Origin: Chitinophagaceae bacterium UBA2791
Lineage (GTDB): Bacteria; Bacteroidota; Bacteroidia; Chitinophagales; Chitinophagaceae
DNA length: 46,021 nt
Assembly: GCA_002352105.1 (NCBI GenBank)
Contig: DEHV01000039.1
Location: forward strand, 166,757 to 212,777
Direction: 5' to 3'
The first letter of the stretch is position 1, and the number at the start of each line of letters is the position of its first letter. Under the pieces are notes generated by a model. That model was given only the letters and a program-made list of their open reading frames with translations. It was not told the origin of the DNA and ran no database searches. Below are positions 24,615-33,056 of the stretch, piece by piece. The translations under genes and the position numbers were made by a program.

Positions 24615-27188
24615 CTATCCCTCGCTCAGGCCGGAATGCCCATCCTCCTTTTGCCTGTTTCCAAAAAGACTGAAATCGCTATCGCCAAACCGGTAGGAGA
24701 AAATAAGCCTGAAGCTCCGGACATTCCAGCGGCGATAAGAATCCTGGTAGAAGGTTTCCGTATCGTATATCTGGCCGAACCTGTCCGTATTGAAAAGATC
24801 GTCAACGCTGAGGGTAACAGAAGCCGCATTCTTTTTGAGAAATTCCTTCCGGATAGCCAGGTCTACCTCGTATTGGGACTTGATCTTCCCCTGCGGGATC
24901 ACCCGGGGAGAGCTGTATTCTCCTCTCGCCTGGAAGTTCATGCCATTGAGCGCGCCAAGGGGCGACTCCAGCTTATAATTAGCGGTCAGTTTTGATCTCC
25001 AGTTGAATCCCTCGTTATTCAGATCCAGGTCTCCCACCACGGCTTTAACTTTCCGGTATTGGAGGTTAAGGCTCGGGATCAGCTCCAGCTTGCCGAGCTT
25101 CTGCTGCAGGATAAATTCCGACCCCATGCGATTGGTGTATTGCGCGTTTATATAGGTGTTTAATATCGCGTTCGGATCAACGCCTGCATTATTCAACTCT
25201 TTGTAAACGCTCTCAGAAATGGTATCGCTGTAGTTGGTAATATCGCCCTGGTTGTTTCTGAAATAGACCGAGGCCAGGAAATTACCATCGGTATAGCGGT
25301 TATTATAATTGAATTCAAAAGAATTGGTGTATTCGGGCTCTATCCCTGGTTTACCCTGCGAGAGGTTCATGGGATCATTGATATCAATAAAGGGATTGAG
25401 CTGCCAGAAATTAGGCCTGCGCACCCTTCTGCTGAAATTTAATTGCAGCTCCTGGCTTTCGTTAATGGATTTGGAAAGATAGAGGCTGGGGAAAAGTCCG
25501 TCAAATATGCTGCCCAGATCCAAAGGCAACTTATATCCAAAGCTCCTGGCGCTGTCTACCAATGTACCGTCAAAATTTGAGAATTCCGATCTTAAACCGG
25601 CCTGGTAGCGGATTTCCTTAACTTTACCGGTATACGTGATATATCCCGCATAGATCGATTCCTTATACCTGACATTTGAGCTCAGCGGCAGTTTAACCTG
25701 CGACCCATTCACCAATGAGAAAGCATCCAGCACGCTGGCGTTATTATTAATGAACCCGCGAAGGCCCATTTCAATTTTCGAATGCTCCGAGATCGGGTTT
25801 TCATAATCGATCTGCATGGTCAGCTGATCATTACTGTTATGCCCGTCGCGGCGAACCAGGTTGGGATCAGCGTATGCGCTGCCGTCGGGATAATATAAAT
25901 AGTTGTCGATCGAAGACCCGTTTTTGCCCTTTCCTTTATTATAGCTCACATCGGCATTCAGCTCCTGTCCGCTTTTGGGAAACTTGTGCGTATAATTCAG
26001 CCTGGTATTGCTTCTGTCAAATTGCCCGAATCCATCGGTAATGCGATTGCCGTACCGAAGCAATGTTTTTTGAACATCAAGATAGTCCTGCTTTTGCTCT
26101 TCGCCGCTTTTGAAGCGCCCTTTCACAAAATGCTGGGACAAGGACAGGATGTTGCGGTTATCGGCGAAAAAATCAACGCCAAAACGCGCAGAAGTAAACT
26201 TTCGGGAACGTTCAGTTTCTGAAACCTGGTTAAAATAATCCTGCCTGACGCCATTCACCTTATTCTGCCGGAAAGCCTCCGTTTTGGCCACGCCCCCCGA
26301 TTGATTGTAGTTGCCGCTGGCAAAAAAATTAAACTTGCCCTGGCGGAGGTTAAGGCTGAGATTGCTATGCAGCACTTCCGGGATGCCGGCGCCGGCAGAA
26401 ACCCTTCCGTTCAAGCCCAGGCGCCTGTTCTTTTTCAATACCACATTGATAATGCCCCCTGAACTGGCTGCGTCGAATTTTGCCGAGGGATTGGTAATAA
26501 GCTCTATCTTCTCAATATCCTCAGACGGGATCTGGTCGAGCGTGAGGACGGTAGGCCTCCCGTCTACGAATATCGTGGGGCTCGAATTACGAAGCTCCAC
26601 ATTGCCTTCCGCATCGACGGTTACGGAGGGAATACTGCGCATAATGTCTACCGCAGATCCCCCGGTTGCGGTAAGGGTCTTGTCTACATTATAGATCTGC
26701 CGGTCAATTCCCATTTGCATGGTAGGACGCTGCGCTACCACGGTAACGGCGCCCAGCAGATCGGCATCGCTGCCCAGTTCAATATTTCCCAGATCCTTCT
26801 GGAAATTTGCCTCCTGGCCCGGTTTTCTATCCAATACCACCTGTTCAATAAACTCTCCGAAACCCACGGCCGTAAAACGCACCGCAAAATAGTCGGGGAG
26901 GGGAAGATTGGTAAAGCTGAAATCGCCATTGGGCTTTGTAAGCATCCCCGCGAGCACGCTATCCGCCCCGGGCGAAGCGGGATTCGAAATAATCACCTGA
27001 ACAGAAACAGCCTCAACGCCTTTTTTGGTCTTGCCGTCTACCACTTTTCCATATAAACGGGCGGGAAGGTATTGCGCAGGGGGGTCGTCATGGTCGATAA
27101 TTATATCTTCCGGATGCTCCTGGGCAAAAACAAAAATACAAGAGACCAACATCATCAAAAGCAGCGAACCCTGTTTCATTAAATTCAT
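24615..27188 (-). CDS. TonB-dependent receptor-type outer-membrane protein
   Basis: This is an 857-residue outer-membrane protein with a signal peptide (1-22). A carboxypeptidase-regulatory-like domain (about 40-130, LYGKVVDGKTKKGVEAVSVQ) is followed by a plug-like domain (about 150-265, SAVDIMRSIPSVTVDAEGNVEL and AKFDAASSGGIINVVLKKNRR) and a long beta barrel of the OMP_b-brl_3 type (about 270-857). The conserved barrel piece RRVRRPNFWQLNPFID lies near 585-600. Such proteins take up or bind unknown ligands with TonB energy. No SusD-like lipoprotein follows, so it is not a classical SusCD pair. The protein ends DSDFSLFGNRQKEDGHSGLSEG, past the last barrel strand. Confidence 0.88.
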   Translation of the reverse strand: MNLMKQGSLLLMMLVSCIFVFAQEHPEDIIIDHDDPPAQYLPARLYGKVVDGKTKKGVEAVSVQVIISNPASPGADSVLAGMLTKPNGDFSFTNLPLPDYFAVRFTAVGFGEFIEQVVLDRKPGQEANFQKDLGNIELGSDADLLGAVTVVAQRPTMQMGIDRQIYNVDKTLTATGGSAVDIMRSIPSVTVDAEGNVELRNSSPTIFVDGRPTVLTLDQIPSEDIEKIELITNPSAKFDAASSGGIINVVLKKNRRLGLNGRVSAGAGIPEVLHSNLSLNLRQGKFNFFASGNYNQSGGVAKTEAFRQNKVNGVRQDYFNQVSETERSRKFTSARFGVDFFADNRNILSLSQHFVKGRFKSGEEQKQDYLDVQKTLLRYGNRITDGFGQFDRSNTRLNYTHKFPKSGQELNADVSYNKGKGKNGSSIDNYLYYPDGSAYADPNLVRRDGHNSNDQLTMQIDYENPISEHSKIEMGLRGFINNNASVLDAFSLVNGSQVKLPLSSNVRYKESIYAGYITYTGKVKEIRYQAGLRSEFSNFDGTLVDSARSFGYKLPLDLGSIFDGLFPSLYLSKSINESQELQLNFSRRVRRPNFWQLNPFIDINDPMNLSQGKPGIEPEYTNSFEFNYNNRYTDGNFLASVYFRNNQGDITNYSDTISESVYKELNNAGVDPNAILNTYINAQYTNRMGSEFILQQKLGKLELIPSLNLQYRKVKAVVGDLDLNNEGFNWRSKLTANYKLESPLGALNGMNFQARGEYSSPRVIPQGKIKSQYEVDLAIRKEFLKKNAASVTLSVDDLFNTDRFGQIYDTETFYQDSYRRWNVRSFRLIFSYRFGDSDFSLFGNRQKEDGHSGLSEG

Positions 27189-27519
27189 TAAAGCTTATTT
27201 ATCAGGTACCAAAACTATTTTGAAGTAAGACGTTTATCGCTGGCAAAACCTGCGATCAAATTAAAAAATACATTGAGAGATAAGGCTGATGAATAAAACA
27301 ACCATGAAGGTCAGGCCTCTATCCCGGAATCGTCTCATTTTTCCTGTATTAAATTAAATTTTAGGGGATCATTAACGATTGAGCTCCATGCATATCCCAA
27401 TTCCTGCAGATATGTCCGGCCAACAGGTATTCAATACCTACCGGTCGTATTATCCCATAACGCAGGGACCCGGCCGAACGTATATGACCGGTGATAGGAT
27501 TACCGGGATGCGCATGGCG
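27189..27519. other. Region upstream of TonB receptor with dyads and a 50-codon frame
   Basis: This gap is the receptor's upstream region. It contains a -7 box (27211-27218), a perfect dyad AGGTATT-C-AATACCT (27425-27439), and an 11-bp stem pairing ACCGGTCGTAT (27440-27450) with ATATGACCGGT (27482-27492). A plus-strand frame of 50 codons (27388-27540, MHIPIPADMSGQQVF...) covers the dyads and runs into the 3' end of the gluconokinase gene. I do not recognise it and rate it about 0.2 to be translated. Confidence 0.45.
27211..27218 (-). promoter_or_regulatory. -7 promoter element of the TonB receptor gene
   Basis: TAGTTTTG on the minus strand matches TAnnTTTG and lies 22 bases before the receptor ATG. 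A TTTTG 26 bases further upstream is too far to be a normal -33 box. Confidence 0.45.
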
Positions 27520-28971
27520 CTATATAAACTGATCCTTTAGCAAAACCATCAGCTGTTCAAATAGCCCAAACTGCCTACGGTATATGGCTGCTGTCTGCGG
27601 ATCCGGCATATAAATGGTCCCGGGAGATCTTTTATCTAAAGGCGGCAGTCCCAGCGCTTCCCTCGCGACCACGATCGCCCCCCAGGCAGAGCCTTCGGCT
27701 GCGTCTGAAACAACGACCGTTCTCTCAAATACATCAGCCAGCATCTGCACCCATAAGCGGTTTTGCGCAAATCCTCCCGTGGCATGAATGGCCGCGACGG
27801 TATTTCTTTCCATGACCAGCCTGCCAAAGCTATATAAGCTGTAAACAACAGCTTCCATGGCGGCCCTGATCATATGCGCCCTCGAATGATTGATGGTAAG
27901 GCCAAACAATACGCCCCTGGCGCGCGCATTCCATAAAGGGGCCCGCTCCCCAAGCAGATAGGGAAGAAAGATCAGCCCCCCGCAGCCGGGTTCCACTTTT
28001 TCCGCTTCCTTCAGGAACAGGTTCATATCCTGATCAGCTTCAAAAAAAGTATGATTCAGCCACTCCAGCACGACGGCGCCATTATTCCCCGCGCCGCCCA
28101 ATATATACTGGTCGTTCATGGCATGGTAGCAAAAAGTGCGCATATCCGTGTCGACAAAGGGCGAACCGGCGAGTATTCTGACGGCCGAGCTGGTGCCGAT
28201 AGTGGCCACCATTGGTTGCTGCCCCTCCGGGCTCACGCTCAGATTGGCCAATGCGCCATCGCTGCCTCCTATAACAAAGGGCGTATCCTTCAGCGCTTCA
28301 TGCGCGGCCCAGTGGGCGCCCTCCGGCAAGATCCGCGTTTTTTTTACGCTTGTCACAGCAGAGAGCCGGGAAGCTTCGAGACCCAGGTATTGCAAAATAT
28401 CTTCATCCCATTGGAGGGTATGCAGATTGAGCAATCCGGTGGCAGAAGCCACGCTCGTATCCGCCTCGTATACGCCAAATAACCTGGACCATATGTATTC
28501 CTTTATGCCGATAAATTTATGCGCGCGCTGAAACAGCGCGGCATCGTTTTCCCTCAGCCATAACAATTTGCAAAAAGGCGACATGGCATGAATGGGAACG
28601 CCCGAGGCCTGGTAAAAACGTTTTCCCGTTTCGGTGTTTTTCAGCGCGCGGGCATAAGGTTCTGCCCTGCTATCCGCCCATATTATGCATCGCGTAAGCG
28701 GATCGCCGGCTTCGTTTACAGCGATCAGGCTGTGCATCATCGCGCTGAAGGCGACGGCAGCGGGCCGGGAAGGAAGAAGCCCCTGCGTTATGTCCGCCAA
28801 ACACTGCAATGTTTTACCAGCGATCTCATCGGGGTCCTGTTCGCTTTGACAGGGCAGAGGATGGAACATTTCGTATGCGCATGACTGCTGGCGCAACAGC
28901 TTCCCTTCGTCCGAAAAAGCGGCAACTTTTACTGCAGTGGTCCCGATATCAACGCCCAGCCAATAATTCAT
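27520..28971 (-). CDS. gntK: FGGY-family carbohydrate kinase, probable gluconokinase
   Basis: The predicted cytoplasmic kinase phosphorylates a sugar or sugar acid, most likely D-gluconate to 6-phosphogluconate. The 483 residues show the ATPase-fold phosphate 1 motif GVDIGTTAVKVAAF (6-19), MMHS (78-81), the gluconokinase-like IIWADSRA (96-103), catalytic-base region GGSDGALANLSV with D238, phosphate 2 motif IGTSSAV (258-264) and the adenosine motif ATGGFAQNRLW near 410-420. Xylulokinase or another FGGY activity remains possible. It lies 38 bp downstream of the Lrp-type regulator on the same strand and is probably co-transcribed, which fits a sugar-acid role beside the galactonate genes. Confidence 0.8.
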   Translation of the reverse strand: MNYWLGVDIGTTAVKVAAFSDEGKLLRQQSCAYEMFHPLPCQSEQDPDEIAGKTLQCLADITQGLLPSRPAAVAFSAMMHSLIAVNEAGDPLTRCIIWADSRAEPYARALKNTETGKRFYQASGVPIHAMSPFCKLLWLRENDAALFQRAHKFIGIKEYIWSRLFGVYEADTSVASATGLLNLHTLQWDEDILQYLGLEASRLSAVTSVKKTRILPEGAHWAAHEALKDTPFVIGGSDGALANLSVSPEGQQPMVATIGTSSAVRILAGSPFVDTDMRTFCYHAMNDQYILGGAGNNGAVVLEWLNHTFFEADQDMNLFLKEAEKVEPGCGGLIFLPYLLGERAPLWNARARGVLFGLTINHSRAHMIRAAMEAVVYSLYSFGRLVMERNTVAAIHATGGFAQNRLWVQMLADVFERTVVVSDAAEGSAWGAIVVAREALGLPPLDKRSPGTIYMPDPQTAAIYRRQFGLFEQLMVLLKDQFI

Positions 28972-29009
28972 GCGTAAACCCTTTTTTGCTCCACGATCAA
29001 AGAACAGCG

Positions 29010-29486
29010 CTATTTCTGTCTTAATAATTTCAGATCGGGCTGGGCATACTTGAACACCTTGAGATAAAAGGTGGTTCGGGTCTGATCAACGCCCTTGATC
29101 TGGGATATGGTATTGACAAACTCCACAAGGTGATTGTTGTTGCGGCACATCACGTCCACTTCCAGGTCAAAATCGCCGGAAGTCAGGGCCAGGAAGCTCA
29201 CTTCAGGCAATTTCGCGATCTTGCTGGCGACCGACTCCTTCAGGGTAGCCGGGCGTACATATACCGCGATCTGGGCGTAAGAATGAAATCCTACCCTTTC
29301 GGGATCCACCCTGCCCACAATATGAATGAAGCCTTCCTGGATAAGCTTATTGACCCTTGTGCGGATAGTGCCGATAGAAACATTTAACTTTTCCGCCATT
29401 ACCGTAAATGACATCCGGCCGTCTTCCTGGAGGTAAGACAAAATATTAAAATCCAGTTCGTCTGAAATAAAACTTTTTGGTTTCAT
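29010..29486 (-). CDS. Lrp/AsnC-family transcriptional regulator
   Basis: This 158-residue regulator has an N-terminal helix-turn-helix (about 10-58, LDFNILSYLQEDGRMSFTVMAEKLNVSIGTIRTRVNKL) and a C-terminal AsnC/RAM ligand-binding ferredoxin-like domain (about 68-150, including LTSGDFDLEVDVMCRNNNHLVEFVNTI). Such proteins assemble as octamers that sense amino acids or other small molecules. An imperfect dyad TGAT-N9-ATCA surrounds its own start codon (about 29484-29500), which would fit autoregulation. The gluconokinase gene follows and is the obvious candidate target; the divergent exported pair at 29790 is another. Confidence 0.9.
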   Translation of the reverse strand: MKPKSFISDELDFNILSYLQEDGRMSFTVMAEKLNVSIGTIRTRVNKLIQEGFIHIVGRVDPERVGFHSYAQIAVYVRPATLKESVASKIAKLPEVSFLALTSGDFDLEVDVMCRNNNHLVEFVNTISQIKGVDQTRTTFYLKVFKYAQPDLKLLRQK

Positions 29487-29789
29487 TGATGAAATTTAAA
29501 TCATATATAAATAACTGCCTCTGATAGGTTCAATTTATTTATTAAAAATTTTCTGACAACTGTTCCCATCGCATTATATATACCTCTTTATATTGAATAC
29601 AATCGGCGCGCAAAAAGACCAATTGATGCAGAACCCAACGATGAGGCCGGGCGGGTCAGCGCGCAACTATGCGGACCTTTATTAACATGCTCCGGCCTAT
29701 GATTCGGACAAGATCGGGTCGCGCGCCCGAGCCTCACAAATTTCCGGCCTTCGGGCCCCGTTCTGATAAATTGCTTTAATTTTAGGATC
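29487..29789. other. Divergent promoter region, lrp / exported TIM-barrel gene
   Basis: The lrp-proximal half is AT-rich; the distal half contains two small GC hairpins, TCGGG with CCCGA (29714-29730) and GGCC-TTCG-GGCC (29746-29757). A -7-like element TAATTTTA (29777-29784) lies five bases before the ATG at 29790. No reading frame is supported. Confidence 0.5.
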
Positions 29790-30719
29790 ATGAAAAACGC
29801 CATAAACATAGCGGCTTTACGCCGGCCCTTGTTCTTTTTGGTTGCCTGTTTGCTATGGATAAGCGCAGGAACGGCAAGGGCCCAGCAAAAGAAAACTAGT
29901 AACGACCAGCTGTATTTCAAAAAAAATCTGGTGGCCTGGTGCGTGATCCCGTTTGACAGTAAGAAACGCAGCCCGGAAGAACGAGCGATCATGCTGAAAT
30001 CCCTGGGTTTCCGGTCGTTTGCGTACGATTGGCGCGCCAATGATCTTCCGTCGATGGAAACAGAACTTGCCACCCTGAAAAAATACAATATCGCGTTGAG
30101 CGCCGTATGGTTTCATATAGACGGCAATTCCGAAAACCTCCTCGACGAAACCAATGAAACCATCCTAAACATCCTGCAAAAAACAAATACGCATACGGAG
30201 TTATGGATCAACTTCAATCCCCGGTATTTTAAGGGTTCGCAGGAAGAGAAGTTGCAGAAGGCAATAAGCATGGTCCGGTATATCCACGAGCGCGCGGCAG
30301 CAATAGGATGCACCATCGCCTTATACGCCCATGGCGGCTGGTTTGGAGAACCCGGCAACCAGGTAGCGATTATCCGGGGCGCCGGCCTGCCCGATACCCG
30401 CGTCGTGTACAATTTTCATCATGGCCATAAAGACATGGATAATTTCGCAGAGGTGTTATCCCTGCTAGGCCCTTATCTGTCTACTGTAAACCTTAACGGC
30501 ATGAGGGCCGAGGGTCCCCAGATACTTGGTTTTGGAGAAGGCGACCGCGAAGCGGGCATGTTAAAAACGCTTAAAGCTTCGGGATATTCCGGGTTGATCG
30601 GCATCATTGGCCATACCGAGAACGAAGATGTGCAACTGGCGTTACAGCGCAACCTCGACGGTTTAAAAAAAGTGTTGTTGCAGATCGGCGAAAAAAAAGC
30701 CGCCAAAACCTATAAATAA
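29790..30719 (+). CDS. Exported TIM-barrel sugar isomerase/epimerase-like protein
   Basis: This 309-residue protein has a Sec signal peptide (about 1-31, ending ARAQ) and a xylose-isomerase-like TIM barrel. Segments that identify the fold are FKKNLVAWCVIPF, MLKSLGFRSFAYDW, IALYAHGGWFGEPGNQ (about 170-186), VVYNFHHGHKDMDNFAEVL (about 207-225), LSTVNLNGM (about 231-240) and SGLIGIIGHTENEDV. In cytoplasmic relatives the metal is held by Glu/Asp/His at strand ends; here those strands carry the HGGW and NFHHGH motifs instead, so the chemistry may differ. It is 27 bp upstream of a Tat-exported oxidoreductase gene and is almost certainly co-expressed with it. A periplasmic role on oxidised or keto sugars is inference. 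Confidence 0.82.
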   Translation: MKNAINIAALRRPLFFLVACLLWISAGTARAQQKKTSNDQLYFKKNLVAWCVIPFDSKKRSPEERAIMLKSLGFRSFAYDWRANDLPSMETELATLKKYNIALSAVWFHIDGNSENLLDETNETILNILQKTNTHTELWINFNPRYFKGSQEEKLQKAISMVRYIHERAAAIGCTIALYAHGGWFGEPGNQVAIIRGAGLPDTRVVYNFHHGHKDMDNFAEVLSLLGPYLSTVNLNGMRAEGPQILGFGEGDREAGMLKTLKASGYSGLIGIIGHTENEDVQLALQRNLDGLKKVLLQIGEKKAAKTYK

Positions 30720-30746
30720 TATTGTCCATTCATAAACTGATAAATC

Positions 30747-31841
30747 ATGCATACCATATCCCGCAGAAACGTATTGAAAACGATCGCGCTGGGAGGCGGC
30801 GTGATCTTATCGCCGTCCGTATTCTCAGCCTTTGGCCGGAAAAAAGACAAGCTGGGCGTGGCATTGGTGGGCCTCGGCAATTATAGTACTAACCTGCTTG
30901 CCCCCGCGCTGCAGCAGACCAAACACTGTTATCTCGCAGGAATTGTCACCGGAACGCCGGCAAAAGCAGTCAGCTGGAAGGAAAAGTACAATATTCCCGA
31001 CAAGAATATTTACAACTACGAGAATTTCGACCGGATCGCCAACAATCCCGATATCGACGTTGTCTATGTTGTGCTTCCGCCTTCCATGCATGCGGAGTAT
31101 TCCATACGCGCCGCCAACGCGGGCAAGCATGTATGGTGTGAAAAGCCGATGGCCATCTCGGAAAAAGAATGCCAGGCCATGATCGACGCCTGCAAAAAAA
31201 ATAAACGGTCGCTGGCTATTGGCTACCGGCTCCATCATGAGCCCAACACCCAGGAGTATCGCCGGATAGTGAACAATAAGCTGTTGGGAAATATACGATA
31301 TGTGAATTGCGCCGCCGGATACCGCGATGGCCGCACCGATCACTGGAAGCAGAAAAAAGAAATGGGCGGCGGCGCCTTATACGATATGGGCGTCTACGCC
31401 ATACAGGGAGCGCGTCTTGGAACGGCAATGGAACCTACCGCCGTTCTTTCCGCCGCTATTTCCACTACGCGGCCGGAGATATACAAAAACGGGCTCGACG
31501 AAACGACAGTCGCCAAGCTGGAATTCCCCGGAGGGATAACCGCAGATATCAAGACGAGTTTTGGAGAAAACATCAACTTCCTGGATATTACCTGCGAAAA
31601 AGGAGAGATCAAACTGGCGCCTTATTCCGGCTATAACGGTATAAAAGGAAGCAGTCCGCTCGGAGAGATCCATCATGTCTACTCCGTTCCCTGGCAGCAG
31701 GCCAGGCAGATGGACGATGATTCGCTTTCGATCCTGCAGAACAAACCTATGCTGGTCCCGGGAGAGGAAGGCCTGCGCGATATCCGCATCGTAGAAGCGA
31801 TCTATAAATCGGCCGCCAGTAAGCAGGCTGTCAGGTTGTAA
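30747..31841 (+). CDS. Tat-exported Gfo/Idh/MocA-family oxidoreductase
   Basis: This is a 364-residue NAD(P)-dependent oxidoreductase. The N terminus MHTISRRNVLKTIALGGG is a twin-arginine signal, so the protein probably folds with its cofactor in the cytoplasm and is then exported, as for glucose-fructose oxidoreductase of Zymomonas. The Rossmann motif VALVGLGNYS is at 38-47, the conserved CEKPMAI at 131-137 with catalytic-region K133, and GGGALYDMGVYAIQ near 210-223 supplies the D-M-G-x-Y pattern typical of sugar dehydrogenases in the family. Bound NADP as in GFOR is plausible because free cofactor is not available in the periplasm. It pairs with the exported TIM-barrel protein just upstream. 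Confidence 0.87.
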   Translation: MHTISRRNVLKTIALGGGVILSPSVFSAFGRKKDKLGVALVGLGNYSTNLLAPALQQTKHCYLAGIVTGTPAKAVSWKEKYNIPDKNIYNYENFDRIANNPDIDVVYVVLPPSMHAEYSIRAANAGKHVWCEKPMAISEKECQAMIDACKKNKRSLAIGYRLHHEPNTQEYRRIVNNKLLGNIRYVNCAAGYRDGRTDHWKQKKEMGGGALYDMGVYAIQGARLGTAMEPTAVLSAAISTTRPEIYKNGLDETTVAKLEFPGGITADIKTSFGENINFLDITCEKGEIKLAPYSGYNGIKGSSPLGEIHHVYSVPWQQARQMDDDSLSILQNKPMLVPGEEGLRDIRIVEAIYKSAASKQAVRL

Positions 31842-32009
31842 TTTACCAGGTCCGACCCGCGTTGACCACGGCCTTCTCCACGGCGAAAAACAACCAGGCA
31901 AACCCTGGAAGGGCTTTTATAAGCAGGCTCAAATTCGCTCTGCGACGCTTCTATATAGCGACAACCTGTATGGATAGGCGCATCCCGCAATAACGCCTGC
32001 CGATCCGTT

Positions 32010-33020
32010 CTATATTTCTGTAAAAGGATCCAGCGCGGGAATATGCGTTATGGACACTTCTTTTATTTTGGGCTGAAGCCATTCGGTCAACCATTCCATG
32101 CCCGGTTCTTCGCTTACCGCATGCCCGAGTACAATCAATGCTATTTTTTTACCAAACGCTATCGAGTCCCGGATGTATTCTGCCGTTTCCCATTCATTGA
32201 TCTCTCCTACGATCAACACATCGGGCGCATGCTTCAGCGCGCCGCCGATCTGCGCCTGGCCGCCGGATGCTCCCGGCAACAGCAATACCCGCCGGCAGGA
32301 TTGCGACAGATCGCCGATCACCCTTACCTGCCTGATCTTCAGTTTCTGCTTTACCTGTCGCGCCATATCTTTCAGCGATGTTTCAGGAACAACAAGCAGA
32401 TCTTCCCCGGTAAAATATTTTTCCCAACCGATCTTCCTGGCTACGCCATAGGAGACGCCATCGGGGATATGCGCATGCCAGTAATCATGAAAGCGCCAGA
32501 CGGCAATCCGGTGTTTCTCCAACAATGCCTGTTTCTCGAGCAGCGTATTGTTTTTTTCTTTTACCCAATTCAATTCGTCGAGATGATTATAAAACGTGGG
32601 CTCATGTGTAATAATAAAATTGGCTTTGCGCCGTATGGTTTCCCGGATAACGGGAACCGTGGCGAACATCGTCGATACGATGCCGGTCACGGGCTGGTCT
32701 TTGTCGCCGCTTTTCAACGTATCGACCGTTTTATTAAATGGAGCGCCGGGGATCTCTTTTAAGATGATATCTAATATATCCTGAACGGTATATGCTTTGA
32801 TTTCTCCCTGGCGGGCTCCCGCAGGATCAGCCTGCGTTAAACCCTCCCCGGGGTTTCTCAGAAAATTTTTCTTTAGCGTTTGTTCGGCGCCCGAGGACGA
32901 CGCTGTTCCGGGAATGGCCATCAATGCAGAAGCTCCGGCCGTTTTCAATACGTCAAGGATAAACGTTCTTCGATGCGTAGGTTCGTCTCCGTTAACAGAA
33001 TGCAGAAAATGATCGTTCAT
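32010..33020 (-). CDS. Nif3-like dinuclear-metal protein with a Tat-like signal
   Basis: This is a 336-residue member of the Nif3/YbgI (NGG1p-interacting factor 3) family. Likely metal-site motifs are FIITHEPTFYNHLDE, RFHDYWHAH and LIVLGHAVSEEPGMEW. Family members are usually cytoplasmic and about 250-370 residues. This one starts MNDHFLHSVNGDEPTHRRTF, with THRRTFILDVLKTAGASALMAIPG forming a plausible twin-arginine signal, which is unusual. I chose ATG 33020. A GTG at 33056 directly abutting the upstream stop would add 12 residues. It is the last gene of the galactonate operon. A function in that pathway is unknown; Nif3 proteins in general have no firmly known substrate. Confidence 0.83.
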   Translation of the reverse strand: MNDHFLHSVNGDEPTHRRTFILDVLKTAGASALMAIPGTASSSGAEQTLKKNFLRNPGEGLTQADPAGARQGEIKAYTVQDILDIILKEIPGAPFNKTVDTLKSGDKDQPVTGIVSTMFATVPVIRETIRRKANFIITHEPTFYNHLDELNWVKEKNNTLLEKQALLEKHRIAVWRFHDYWHAHIPDGVSYGVARKIGWEKYFTGEDLLVVPETSLKDMARQVKQKLKIRQVRVIGDLSQSCRRVLLLPGASGGQAQIGGALKHAPDVLIVGEINEWETAEYIRDSIAFGKKIALIVLGHAVSEEPGMEWLTEWLQPKIKEVSITHIPALDPFTEI

Positions 33021-33056
33021 ATGAACCGGTTTAACCGTTAATAATAAATCCTTCAC

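Noticed and set aside
24615..27188. SusC of a polysaccharide utilisation locus
   Set aside because: No SusD-like lipoprotein or glycan hydrolase follows, and the barrel is of the OMP_b-brl_3 kind.
29714..29757. Terminator hairpins before the TIM-barrel gene
   Set aside because: Stems are only 4-5 bp, without T-tracts, and no gene ends upstream on that strand.
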